Below, in pieces: positions 15,395 through 24,681 of a stretch of DNA of 64,000 bases (the first letter of the stretch is position 1; each line of letters opens with the position of its first letter). Source of the stretch: Pseudomonas sihuiensis (lineage in GTDB: Bacteria > Pseudomonadota > Gammaproteobacteria > Pseudomonadales > Pseudomonadaceae); the NCBI RefSeq assembly GCF_900106015.1, contig NZ_LT629797.1, positions 4,030,001 to 4,094,000 of the forward strand. Direction: 5' to 3'. A program made the position numbers and the translations under genes. Below the pieces are notes generated by a model. The model made no database searches, was not told where the DNA came from, and saw only the letters and a program-made list of their open reading frames with translations.

Positions 15395-17659
15395 TCAGTA
15401 CTGCACCGAGTAGCTCAAGCCAAAGGTACGCCCCGCCGCCGGCAGGCTGGAGATGGCGCCGTAGGTGGCCTCGGCCTGCTGACCGTAGACGGTCTTGTAG
15501 TCGCGGTTGGCCAAGTTGTAGACGCCGAAACCAACCTCGCCGCCTAGCCAGGGCGCGTGAGCGATCAGGTCGACCACGGTATAGCCCTGGATCTTGGTCG
15601 CCGGGGTGGCGCGGATGGTTGGGCTGATCGCGGCGGACTGAGCGTCGTCATAAGCGCGGTCACTGCCGCCCACGGTGAGCGCCTGCAGGCGTACGCCATA
15701 GCCATCGAGGAAGCGCCAGTCACTGTAGACGGTGGCCTTCAGCGGCGACACGCGGAAAGCGTTCAGCTCGCGCCATTTGCCGGCGGCGTCCTTGTACTGG
15801 CCGCGGGTGTAAGCCAGGGTGCCGCCCAGCGTCCAGCCCTCGGCAACCGGCACCTGCAGATTGCCTTCGGCGCCCCACACGCGTTCGTCGGTATCGGCCA
15901 CCGAGACGCTGTAGTCGCGGTTGAACTGCACCACCTTGTCGGAGGTGTTGTAGAACGCGGTCACCCCGGCATTCAGACCGCGGGCATCGCCCAGGCGCCA
16001 GCCCAGTTCGTAGTTGTTGACCTTGATCGAATCGATGCTGCTGTTATCGATCGAGAAGTTGGCCGACACGTCGCGCAGCATGCGCTGGGTGTCAGGCAGG
16101 CTGAAGCCCTGGGAGAAGTTGGCGAACAGCTGCTGAGTGTCGGTCAGCTTGTACACCGCGCCGAGGTTGAACAGGGTTTCGCTGTGGCGAACGTTGCCGC
16201 CGGCCATTGTCTGCGGCTGATAACCCGGCACACGGTCGGCGGCAATCGCCTCGCCATAGGGAATGGAAGCGTCCACGTCGTTGCCAATGGTCTCGCGACG
16301 CACCCCGGCCTGCAGGCTGAGACGCTCGGTGAGCTGGTAGTCGCCCTGCAGGAACAGGCCGGTCTTGCTCACTTCAACGTCCGGGCCCATGGCATAGCGC
16401 TGGGCTTCGCGGTAGTTCAGGCCGTTGCTGGCGATGAAGGTATTGAGGTCGTAAGACTGCCCGCTCTGGCTGTCCTTTTCCCGTTCGTGATCCAGGCCGT
16501 AGGTCAGTTGCAGGTCGCGCCCGGCCAGTTCGAAGCCCTTCTGCAACGCGGTGCGTACACCCCACACATCGATATCGGTGTTGGACTGCAGCGCCACGTA
16601 GGTGAAGCCCCCCGGCAGCGCCGGGTGCACCGCGGCCGCCACGGACGGGAACCAGCGCGACTTCTCCTTGCGGTAATAGGCCTCGGCGGTCAATTGCTGG
16701 CCCCAGAACAGGTCGCGATTCAGATACTGGACGTTGGCGCCGTAGTGACGGGTACGCGGCTGATCGTCGAGTTGCAGGCCCTTGATGCCTTGCAGGCTCG
16801 GCTGGAAAGTCGCCGGGGTGAACAGCGCTGCCAGGCCTGGGCCGTAGTCCGGGCCGTAGTCGCTGTCCTGCTCGTCGTTGTAGTAGCGCACGCCGGCGCT
16901 CAGTTGCTGGTCGTCGTCCAAGTGCCAGGTCAGGCGGCCGTTGAAGTCGAAGCTGGTGGTGTCCTGGCGGTCGGTCTGGGAGATTTCCGGGCCGATGCGA
17001 TCACCGTCGGCATCGCGAATCTCGCCCTGCTTGGTGAAGCTCAGGCCGGCGAAACCGCTGATCGCCCCATGGTGAAAGGCAGCGGTCTGCGAGGCCTCGT
17101 AGGCCATGGCGTCACGCGCCGCCTTGCCAGGAGTACGCAGGCCGATGCGGCTGCTGAAGTCACTGGTTTCGTCGTCGGCGTTACGCGTGATGATGTTGAT
17201 CAGGCCGCCGGTGGCGCCGGCGCCGTAGATGCTGGTGGCACCGGAGATCACCTCGATGCGCTCGATCATCGCCGGGCTGATGCTGTTGAGCTGGCGCGAA
17301 CCGTCACGCGAGCCGGTCAGCGGCACGCCGTCGATCATCACCTGCACGGTACGCCCGCGCATGGTCATGCCGTAGTTGCTGGTGGTGCCGCTGCTCGGCG
17401 CCAGCGAGGGCACCAACTGGCCGAGGATATCGGCGGTGGAACGGCCGGCAGCGGCCTGCTCGGCAACCTGCTCGCGGTCGATGCTGTACACCGTGCCGGC
17501 GATCTCGGCGATGCTCTTGGCCGAACGGGTGGCGGTGACCACCATCGGGCCGAGTTCCTTGACCTGGCTGGTCGCGGTGTCATCGGCCTGCGCGTGGAGC
17601 GCGCCGCTTACCGCCAGGCTGAGCAAGGTGACCTGCATGGATGCCGAAAGATGCCTCAT
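15395..17659 (-). CDS. TonB-dependent siderophore receptor
   Basis: 754 aa. A signal peptide (residues 1-~25, ending ALHAQA) is followed by a plug domain with VVTATRSAKSIAEIAGTVYS, MTMRGRTVQVMIDGVPLTGS and IERIEVISGATSIYGAGA. A 22-strand-type barrel rich in alternating aromatic residues ends with aromatic Y (GLSYSVQY). It imports a ferric siderophore across the outer membrane using TonB energy. It lies 22 bases after the RhtX/FptX permease gene and is the last gene of a three-gene operon behind a Fur-like box. Organisation suggests a hydroxamate/carboxylate (rhizobactin-type) or pyochelin-like xenosiderophore; the exact ligand is unknown. Confidence 0.92.
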   Translation of the reverse strand: MRHLSASMQVTLLSLAVSGALHAQADDTATSQVKELGPMVVTATRSAKSIAEIAGTVYSIDREQVAEQAAAGRSTADILGQLVPSLAPSSGTTSNYGMTMRGRTVQVMIDGVPLTGSRDGSRQLNSISPAMIERIEVISGATSIYGAGATGGLINIITRNADDETSDFSSRIGLRTPGKAARDAMAYEASQTAAFHHGAISGFAGLSFTKQGEIRDADGDRIGPEISQTDRQDTTSFDFNGRLTWHLDDDQQLSAGVRYYNDEQDSDYGPDYGPGLAALFTPATFQPSLQGIKGLQLDDQPRTRHYGANVQYLNRDLFWGQQLTAEAYYRKEKSRWFPSVAAAVHPALPGGFTYVALQSNTDIDVWGVRTALQKGFELAGRDLQLTYGLDHEREKDSQSGQSYDLNTFIASNGLNYREAQRYAMGPDVEVSKTGLFLQGDYQLTERLSLQAGVRRETIGNDVDASIPYGEAIAADRVPGYQPQTMAGGNVRHSETLFNLGAVYKLTDTQQLFANFSQGFSLPDTQRMLRDVSANFSIDNSSIDSIKVNNYELGWRLGDARGLNAGVTAFYNTSDKVVQFNRDYSVSVADTDERVWGAEGNLQVPVAEGWTLGGTLAYTRGQYKDAAGKWRELNAFRVSPLKATVYSDWRFLDGYGVRLQALTVGGSDRAYDDAQSAAISPTIRATPATKIQGYTVVDLIAHAPWLGGEVGFGVYNLANRDYKTVYGQQAEATYGAISSLPAAGRTFGLSYSVQY

Positions 17660-17681
17660 GGTTTCCCCCAGAGAAAGCGCG

Positions 17682-18911
17682 TCAATGATTGCCGGAGCCG
17701 GCCTGGATCGACCGGACGATAGGTTTGCAGAGCAGGACGCTGAGCACTGAAAGTGCGCCCAGCAGCAGGTAATAGGTTTCGTAGCCCAGGCCCTTGACGA
17801 GGAAGCCCGACAGCGAACCGCCGACGAAGAACACCAGCAGCTCGAAGCACACCAGCACGGTGAAGTCGGTGCCGGCCTGCTGCCGCGAACAGAGCTGCAT
17901 GAACAGGGCGTAGAGGCTGGTCATCGCCAGGTAGCGGATGGCCAGGAGCACCAGCACCATGGTGCCGAGCCACAGCGGTGAGCCGTCGGCCAGGCCGCTG
18001 AGCAGCAGCCCGGCGACCGCCAGGTAGGCCAGGCTGCGCAGCCAGCCGGCACGTAGCAGCAGGGTCGCCGCTCGTTGGCGCAGCAGCAGGCGCGCAGCCG
18101 CCACGGCGGCGAGCAGCCCGACGCTGGCGCCGGCCACCGACATCAGCAGGCCGATCTGCGTCAACGACCACTGGCGATCCACCAGCATCGGCGTGAGCAT
18201 GGCCATGGCCGGCGCCTCGACCAGGCGATAGACCAGGATCAGCAGCAGCGCCCAGCGGATCTCCGGGCGCTTGAACGTGGCGATGAAACCCGGCTTGGCC
18301 GCCTCGGCCTGCGTCGGCAGGCGATCATCGACCCGCACCACCGCCAGCATGGTCAAGGCACTCAGGCCGGCCAGGGTCAGAAGCGCGCTCTGCCAGCCGA
18401 CCACCTGGTACAACCACAGCACGCCGGCACCGCCGAACATGCTGCCCAGCGCCACGCCGATGCTTTGCGCCATGCTGCCCAGGCGATGATCCTCGCTGGC
18501 CAGCGACTCCACGGTGTAGCCGTCGATGGCGATGTCCTGGGTGGCGGCGAAGGTGGATATCCACAGGCTCACCAGCACGAACAACAACAAGCCGTGCTCC
18601 AGGCCGGTCAGCGCCAGCACCAAGATGGCGGCCACCAGCGCCGCCTGGGTCAGCCACAGCCAGGTACGGCGCCGGCCGAGGCTGTGCAGGTAATGCCGGT
18701 CGACCAGCGGCGCCCAGAGAAACTTGAACGCCCAGGGGACATACAGCAGCGAAAGCATGCCGATCCAGCGCAGGTCGACACCCTGGCTACGCAGGATGGC
18801 CGGCATCGCCACGTTGAAGAAGTACAGCGGCAGCGCGTGGGCCAGGTACAGCACCACGATCACCGCCAACGCCAGCCGGGTCACCGGCACCTGCTCAGAC
18901 GGACGCTGCAT
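17682..18911 (-). CDS. RhtX/FptX-family inner-membrane siderophore transporter (MFS)
   Basis: 409 aa with 12 predicted membrane segments. The N-terminal region (VLYLAHALPLYFFNVAMPAI, WAFKFLWAPLVDRHY) and ATQDIAIDGYTVESLA in the middle are typical of RhtX/FptX and AmpG-like permeases that carry a siderophore complex across the inner membrane without an ABC transporter. The ATG at 18911 overlaps the preceding gene by 17 bases, implying coupled translation. It is followed by the outer-membrane receptor, giving a minimal two-membrane uptake route. Confidence 0.88.
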   Translation of the reverse strand: MQRPSEQVPVTRLALAVIVVLYLAHALPLYFFNVAMPAILRSQGVDLRWIGMLSLLYVPWAFKFLWAPLVDRHYLHSLGRRRTWLWLTQAALVAAILVLALTGLEHGLLLFVLVSLWISTFAATQDIAIDGYTVESLASEDHRLGSMAQSIGVALGSMFGGAGVLWLYQVVGWQSALLTLAGLSALTMLAVVRVDDRLPTQAEAAKPGFIATFKRPEIRWALLLILVYRLVEAPAMAMLTPMLVDRQWSLTQIGLLMSVAGASVGLLAAVAAARLLLRQRAATLLLRAGWLRSLAYLAVAGLLLSGLADGSPLWLGTMVLVLLAIRYLAMTSLYALFMQLCSRQQAGTDFTVLVCFELLVFFVGGSLSGFLVKGLGYETYYLLLGALSVLSVLLCKPIVRSIQAGSGNH

Positions 18912-19284
18912 GATCCACCATGCGCTCGGCGATCCAGCGATAGCCGTGCGTCCTGTCCAGGGTGACGAAGTAGGGCACGCCCCAGGCGGCATGCAGCGCC
19001 GGGGTGTCGAGCCGGGCCTGCTCCTCGGCGTCAGCGGCGATGCGCACCAGCCCCTGGCAAATCTCGCGGAACGCCGCCTTGTGCTGCTTGTACCAGACGC
19101 CCTGGATGGCCCGGTAATCCTCGGCGAGGGTGCTGCCCTCGCGGGTACTGGAAATGAAGAAGAACGGCTGACGGTCTTCGATCAGACGCTCGATGCCGTC
19201 CAGCCACTGGCTTATCTGCGCCGCGTCGACATGGTCATGGAAGACCGCCTCGACCACCGTCGTTTGCGTGAGGAGCAAACCCAT
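18895..19284 (-). CDS. Protein of unknown function, first gene of the siderophore operon
   Basis: 129 aa, no signal peptide or membrane segment, and no motif I can name. It contains VVEAVFHDHVDAAQISQWLDGIERLI, PFFFISSTREGSTLAEDYRAIQGVWYKQHKAAF and a C-terminal ALHAAWGVPYFVTLDRTHGYRWIAERM. The mix of strands and amphipathic helices suggests a small soluble α/β protein. It overlaps the permease start and lies directly behind the Fur-like box, so it should be iron-regulated. Small unknown genes also occur in pyochelin-uptake operons (fptB); relationship to those is only a suggestion. Confidence 0.8.
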   Translation of the reverse strand: MGLLLTQTTVVEAVFHDHVDAAQISQWLDGIERLIEDRQPFFFISSTREGSTLAEDYRAIQGVWYKQHKAAFREICQGLVRIAADAEEQARLDTPALHAAWGVPYFVTLDRTHGYRWIAERMVDHAASV

Positions 19285-19338
19285 CGCTGTGTGATTCCCA
19301 TGATCGTTGGTAACGCAATCAAGACGATTGCGACATCA

Positions 19339-19363
19339 TTGCACATGAGAATAATTCTGAACA
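19339..19363. promoter_or_regulatory. Fur-box-like sequence
   Basis: TGCACATGAGAATAATTCTG, continuing to about 19363, contains GAGAATAATTCT, a palindrome that resembles overlapping Fur hexamers (GATAAT-type). It lies in the 146-base gap between the siderophore operon and its divergent AraC regulator, about 60 bases upstream of the operon's first codon. Iron-dependent repression of both directions would be expected. Confidence 0.55.
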
Positions 19364-19430
19364 ATGTTGCGCGCTTAGGGGAAAAGAAGGAAAAATTAGC
19401 CGCAACGAAACTTCCATCGGTCAAGCCAGC

Positions 19431-20384
19431 ATGACGGTCTTCACCTGCGGTCAGCTCAGCGATGTCGCCCACACCCTGGGCGGCAACCTGCATTTCCAGC
19501 GCGAGCTATCGGGCGAACAGCCAGTGCTCGACGGCGAACAACAGGTGCAGGTGCTGAGCGAAGGCCTGGTGCTGTACTTCAGCCGCAGCCGCGATCTGGT
19601 CGACGCCAGCAGCGACAACCGCCTGGCACCAGGCATTACCGCCGCCTTTCTGCTGCAGGGCGAGGCCGAAGTCAGCCTGCCGCGCCAGCGCCTGCACTTC
19701 GACGCCCGGCCTGGCGGCCAGCGCGCCATGTTGGTCAACCTGACCGATAGCGATCAGTTCCAGCGCCACTGGCGCAGCGGCCGCGAAGAAACCAAAGTAT
19801 GCCTGAGCATCACCCCGGACTGGCTGCAGCAGGTCGCAATCGGCAGCCAGCTGCGCAGCGACGCCCTGCTGCGCTTCAGCCGCAGCCACTGGCACAGCCT
19901 GCCCTGGCAACCCTCAGTGGATATCCTTCAACGTGCCCACCAGTTGCTCGAACGTGACGCGACCCTGCCGCCGTTGATGCAACGCCTGCAACGCGAGAGC
20001 TTCGCCCTGGATCTGGCCTGCGACATCCTGCGCGGCATCGACACGCCCCAGGAGAAACGCCTCGGCAGCCATCTCGAACGCTGCCTGGCGCGCCTCAAGG
20101 AATGGCTCGACAGCGGCGAGGCAGATGCCCTGAGCATCACCGACATGGCGCGCCAGCTCGGCACCAACCCGGTCGACCTGCAGAATGCCTTTCGCAGCCG
20201 CAACGGCACCACCATCGCCGCCTACCTGCGCCGCCAGCGCCTGGCCCGCGCTTATCAGGCCATGCGCCAGCAGGGCCTGTCAGTGGAGGATGCCGCCAAT
20301 CTGGCCGGCTACGAGCACCTCAGCAGCTTCAGCGCCGCCTTCAAGCGCGAGTACGGCTTTCCACCGTCGCAGGCTCGTCGCTGA
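19431..20384 (+). CDS. AraC-family regulator, PchR-like
   Basis: 317 aa. The N-terminal half is a sensor of the PchR/RhrA kind (VLYFSRSRDLVDASSDN, APGITAAFLLQGEAEVSL). The C-terminal ~100 residues hold two HTH units (LSITDMARQLGTNPVDLQNAF; LSVEDAANLAGYEHLSSFSAAFKREYGFPP). In PchR-type control the intracellular ferric siderophore activates the receptor operon. Its divergent placement next to the receptor/permease operon fits that role. The ribosome site is weak, so the start is less certain than the domain call. Confidence 0.88.
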   Translation: MTVFTCGQLSDVAHTLGGNLHFQRELSGEQPVLDGEQQVQVLSEGLVLYFSRSRDLVDASSDNRLAPGITAAFLLQGEAEVSLPRQRLHFDARPGGQRAMLVNLTDSDQFQRHWRSGREETKVCLSITPDWLQQVAIGSQLRSDALLRFSRSHWHSLPWQPSVDILQRAHQLLERDATLPPLMQRLQRESFALDLACDILRGIDTPQEKRLGSHLERCLARLKEWLDSGEADALSITDMARQLGTNPVDLQNAFRSRNGTTIAAYLRRQRLARAYQAMRQQGLSVEDAANLAGYEHLSSFSAAFKREYGFPPSQARR

Positions 20385-20511
20385 GGGAAGTGGGTCAATC
20401 CGAATCTGCACAATTGGATCTATGTGGCTGGGCCACTGCTGCGTAGATTCACCGCTACCGGGGCAGGCCGTCACGCCATCGCGCCCCTCAACGCGGATAC
20501 GGATGATCACC

Positions 20512-20991
20512 ATGAGCCAGCGCCTCGACTACTTCGCACTCTCCCCCAAGGCTTCCGGCAAATATGCCGAGTTTTCCATGCTGCTGACCCGCAGCCCCTT
20601 TCTTGCGCCGCTGGCCCACCTGGTCATGCTGCGTGCCTCGCAGATCAACGGCTGCGCCTTCTGCGTCGACATGCACGTGAAAGAAGCGAAGATCCATGGC
20701 GACCGCGAACTGCGCCTGCACCATGTCGCCGTGTGGCGTGAGTCGCCACTGTTCTCGGAGCAGGAGCGCGCCGCGCTGGAGTGGACGGAAGCCCTGACCC
20801 AGCTGTCGCCGCACGGCGTGTCCGACGCCATCTATGCCAGCGTGCGCGAGCAGTTCTCCGAGCAGGAACTGTCTGAGCTGACTTTCCTGGTAGTCGCCAT
20901 CAACGGCTGGAACCGCCTCAACGTGGCCTTCCGCACCGTGCCCGGCTCCGCCGACAAGCAGTTCGGCCTGGACAAGGCCGGTCTGGCCTGA
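20512..20991 (+). CDS. Carboxymuconolactone decarboxylase / AhpD-like protein
   Basis: 159 aa. It carries the AhpD-type active-site signature NGCAFCVDMHVKEAKIHG (C-x2-C, then H) near residues 47-64, a redox dithiol with a proton relay. The rest is helical as expected (LAPLAHLVMLRASQ, LTFLVVAINGWNRLNVAF). Such proteins act as alkylhydroperoxidase partners or general peroxidases. The ATG at 20512 begins the family N-terminus (MSQRLDYFALSPKASG); a longer in-frame opening upstream is not conserved in style. It looks monocistronic. Confidence 0.88.
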   Translation: MSQRLDYFALSPKASGKYAEFSMLLTRSPFLAPLAHLVMLRASQINGCAFCVDMHVKEAKIHGDRELRLHHVAVWRESPLFSEQERAALEWTEALTQLSPHGVSDAIYASVREQFSEQELSELTFLVVAINGWNRLNVAFRTVPGSADKQFGLDKAGLA

Positions 20992-21167
20992 AGGTTATCC
21001 ACAGGGGCGGTCGCCAGTCGCGCGGCCCCTGCTTCTCCCTGAGCCGCCCGCTGCACAGCACGGGCAAAACCGGCATGATGTGCCCCCGCGCCAGCACCCT
21101 GCGGGCGTGACGAATCCTCGTCGGCCTCCATCAGACACTCTCGCCGCCCGCTCAACGGAGCCCTTGC

Positions 21168-23308
21168 ATGCTGCCCCTGCCGTTTTCCCGCCAACCTGCC
21201 CATCTCACCCTGCTCGCCCTCGCCTGCCTGAGCGGCCACAGCGCCTTCGCCGAAGAGCCCGTGCAACTCGATTCACTGCAGGTCACCGGCGAACAGGTAA
21301 GTGAAGTAGAGGCCGCGCGCGAGGAGCTCAAGCGCGTCCCCGGGGCCACCAATGTGGTGGATATGGCCAAGGTCGAACAAGGCCGCGTGGCTGGCGTCGC
21401 CGATGTGCTGGCCTACCAGCCAGGCGTCTACCGCAGTCCCCCGGCAACGAAGGCGTGAAGATCAGCGTGCGCGGCTCGGGTATCAACCGTGGCCCCGGCT
21501 CGCACGCCTCCGGCACCCATATCATGCTCGACGGCCTGCCGCTGACCGGCCCCGGCGGCACGCCTTACGAGCTGCTGGAGCCGCTGTGGATCAGTCGCGC
21601 CGAGGTGCTCCGTGGTGCCAATGGCTTCGACCGCGGCTCGCTGGCTCTGGGCGGCGCCATCGACTACATCACCCACACCGGCTACACCGCGCCCAAGCTG
21701 CAACTGCGCTATGAAATCGGCAGCTACGGTTACCAGAAGCGCAACATCGCCTCCGGTCAGGTGCTGGGCGATTTCGACTACTACTTCGCCCTCACCGACA
21801 GCGAAACCGACGGCTATCAGGATCATTCCTCAGGCAAGGGCAAAGGCGTCGCCGGCAACTTCGGCTATCGCCTCAATGAGAACCTGGAGACGCGTTTCTA
21901 CCTGCGTTACCGCGAGACCGCGCACGAAACGCCTGGCCGCCTGACAAAGGCTCAGCTCAAGGACGATCCGCGTCAGGCCGCAGCCAATAACCTGCTTATC
22001 GACGCCCACCGCGACCAGCCCGGCAGCACCTGGCTGGCAAACAAGACCACCTGGCAGAACGACGACGACTCCACCCTGGTCGCCGGCCTGGCCTACCACC
22101 ATTACCCGATGGATATCACCGAGACCGCTTACCGCGGCGGCGCCTATCGAATCCGCGTGGACTACAGCGATATCAGTGGCACCCTGAACTACACCCGCCG
22201 GCACAGCTTGTTCGGCCTGAACAGCGTGACCACCCTCGGACTGCGCAGCACCACCAACCTGCCGAGCAGCAAATCCAAGGAAACCGCAGCGTTGCCAATC
22301 GACGTCAACGGCACCACCTATCCAGCGGGCACCCTGATGCGCGACTACGAACACCTGGGTTCGGACAACGTGCTGCATATCGGTAACGAGCTGGAGCTGG
22401 TGCCTGACCTGTGGCTGACCAGCGGTTTGGCCCTGATCCATACCCGGCGTGAAGTCGAAGTGACCTGGCCGGCCACCGACGACAGGCTCAGCGAACACAG
22501 CTGGGACTACGCCCCACGCATTGGCCTGCGCTACCAGCTCAACCCGGATGTGCAGCTATTCGGCAATATCAGCCGCTCGGTGGAGCCGCCGCATGCCTGG
22601 TCGATGCTCTGGAGTTCGCCGCTACGCTTCCCCACCAGCAACCAGCCATGGAGCAATCGTCAAAGCACTGCCATCAGCCTGGACAATCAGACCGCCACCA
22701 CCTTCGAGGTCGGCGGCCGTGGCGACTCTGCGCTCGGCCAGTGGGAGCTGACCTATTACTACTCACAGGTGCGCCACGAACTCCTCACCGTCGAGATCGA
22801 GCCCAACGTCTTCGCTGAATCCAACGCCAGTCCCACCGTGCACCAGGGTATAGAAGTCGGCCTGACCAGCCCGCTGTGGCAAGGTGGCACGGCAGGCGCC
22901 TTGAGCCTGCGCCAGGCCTACACCTTCAGCGACTTCCACTACCGCGACGACGACACCTTCGGCGACAACCGCCTGCCCGGCTTGCCGCGCCATTACTACC
23001 AGGCCGAAGTCCGCTACGACCACCCGAGCGGCTTCTACGCCGGCCTCAACACCCAGTACGCCTCCAAGGTCGCGGTGGATTACGCCAACTCCTACTACGC
23101 CGATGCCTACGCCACCTTCGGCGCCACCCTCGGCTACGCCTCGCCGAGAGACGACTGGCAAGCCTGGCTCGACCTGCGCAACCTGACCGACAAACGCTAT
23201 GCCGCCACCGTTACGCCGGGCTATGACGACAACGGCGCGGACGCAGCGCGCTCCACACCTGGGGAAGGGTTTGGGGTGTATACCGGACTGTCCTGGAGTT
23301 GGCTCTGA
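21168..23308 (+). pseudogene. TonB-dependent receptor disrupted by a single frameshift
   Basis: Frame one (21168-21458) encodes a signal peptide (LLALACLSGHSAFA) and the start of a plug (VQLDSLQVTGEQ, VADVLAYQPGVY) and then stops after a short unrelated tail. The next frame continues at once with NEGVKISVRGSGINRG, LDGLPLTGPGGTPYELL, a plug end and a complete barrel to 23308. One base is missing close to 21430-21440, beside a run of five C. Otherwise the coding is intact (about 713 residues combined), resembling FecA-type ferric chelate receptors. Either a recent inactivation, a sequencing error or a slippage switch could explain it. The last A of its TGA is the first A of the next gene's ATG. 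Confidence 0.85.
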
Positions 23309-23814
23309 TGGCGCAGACGTACACCACGTACTACTTGGAAATGACCTCGCCGGACCAGCTGAAGGCCAAGCCTCAGCGCAGCGACCTGCAGATCGTCGAG
23401 TGCGAAGAACCGCAACCGGCGCTCAATCGCTTTCTCTACCAACTGGTCGGCTCGACCTGGGAATGGGGTGATCTGGACGACTGGAGCGACGAACAGTGGC
23501 GCGCCATGGTGGAAAACGAAGCACACCGTACCTGGGTCGCCTATCACCGTGGCGCCATCGCTGGTTACTACGAGCTGTTCCGTCCTGACGGTCGTAACAC
23601 GGAGATCCGCTACTTCGGCCTGGCTCCGCAGTTTCTCGACCGCGGCTTCGGTGGCCCACTGCTCAGCCATGCCATTCAATCGGCCTGGCAGTGGCCGGGG
23701 ACTGAGCGCGTTTGGGTGCATACCTGCACCTTCGATCATCCTGCTGCTCTGGCTAATTACCAGGCGCGTGGGATGCGGGTTTATCAGGAAGAAGTTTGCG
23801 ATATATCCAGCTAA
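23308..23814 (+). CDS. GNAT-family N-acetyltransferase
   Basis: 168 aa. The acetyl-CoA-binding motif appears as IRYFGLAPQFLDRGFGGPLL (β4 and the R/Q-x-x-G-x-G/A-like turn), followed by VWVHTCTFDHPAALANYQARGM, the usual GNAT β5-α4 with the conserved N and Y. The ATG at 23308 overlaps the receptor's TGA (TGATG), so the two are translationally coupled; a TTG nine bases upstream is less likely. A substrate connected with the receptor's ligand is conceivable but unproved. Confidence 0.87.
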   Translation: MAQTYTTYYLEMTSPDQLKAKPQRSDLQIVECEEPQPALNRFLYQLVGSTWEWGDLDDWSDEQWRAMVENEAHRTWVAYHRGAIAGYYELFRPDGRNTEIRYFGLAPQFLDRGFGGPLLSHAIQSAWQWPGTERVWVHTCTFDHPAALANYQARGMRVYQEEVCDISS

Positions 23815-23913
23815 AGCAGACTTTTACCCAGCGTCCAATACTGCTGCATCATCGGGGTATGATCGCCCAGCACGTAGGGTGGACAGCGCTCTTCCTGTCC
23901 GCCGCCCTTCACC

Positions 23914-24681
23914 TCACTCCTGCACTGCTCCTTCCTTCCTCAACAAATAGCTATCCATGATCCAGCCATTACGCTCACGCGCCTCAGCGCGGGTGATGGC
24001 GATATTTTCGGCCACCTCGTCCAGAGGCCCTGCGATAAGGATTTCATCGGCAGTGCCGACATAGGCGCCCCAGTAGATATGCAACTCCTGGCCGACGAAG
24101 CGGCGGTAGGTGTCCTTGGCGTCGAGCATCACCGCCACGCTGTCCACGCCTTGCGGCCAGCCTTCGGCGAGCAGGCGGCCGGTGGTGATTTCCACGGCGC
24201 GGCCGATGCTGTTGAGCGGGATGCGGTGGCGTGCGGTCAGAGCCTGCAGGCTGGTGATGCCGGGAATCACGTCATAGACGAAATCGCTACGGCGCGCGGC
24301 GATGGCTTCGATGATGCGGATGCTGCTGTCGTACAGCGAGGGGTCGCCCCAGACCATGAAGGCCGCCGTCTCGCCATCGGCCATCTGCTCGTCGATCAGT
24401 TGCTCGAACACCGCCTGCTTGTCGCGGTTGAGTTCGTCGACGCTGGCGCGGTAGTCCGCCGCCTCGCGTTCGCGCTCCGGCTGCTGGCCTTCGGCGAAAC
24501 GCGGCGTGTGGCCTTCGAGAAAGCGCGCGCAGACTTCCCGGCGCAGGGCGTTGAGCTTGTGCTTGGCCGGGCCCTTGTCCATCAGGAAGATCACGTCGCT
24601 GCGGCGCAGCGCCTTGATCGCCTGGTAGGTGATGTAGTCCGGGTCGCCGGCGCCGATGCCGACCAGCAGCAGGGTTTTCAT
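23914..24681 (-). CDS. cobF: Precorrin-6A synthase (deacetylating) CobF
   Basis: 255 aa. CobF methylates C1 of precorrin-5 and removes the acetyl group to give precorrin-6A, a step specific to the aerobic pathway. It is a tetrapyrrole methylase: LLVGIGAGDPDYITYQAIKA at the N-terminus, VWGDPSLYDSSIRIIEAI and YDVIPGITSLQALTARHRIP in the middle. The start overlaps the vWA gene's stop by four bases (ATGA), placing it last in the cobW-cobN-ChlI-ChlD-cobF series. Confidence 0.95.
   Translation of the reverse strand: MKTLLLVGIGAGDPDYITYQAIKALRRSDVIFLMDKGPAKHKLNALRREVCARFLEGHTPRFAEGQQPEREREAADYRASVDELNRDKQAVFEQLIDEQMADGETAAFMVWGDPSLYDSSIRIIEAIAARRSDFVYDVIPGITSLQALTARHRIPLNSIGRAVEITTGRLLAEGWPQGVDSVAVMLDAKDTYRRFVGQELHIYWGAYVGTADEILIAGPLDEVAENIAITRAEARERNGWIMDSYLLRKEGAVQE

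Noticed and set aside
18895..19320. Alternative minus-strand frame starting MGITQRWVCSS
   Set aside because: It is out of frame with the 129-aa protein that overlaps the permease, and is Arg/Ser-rich like a shadow.
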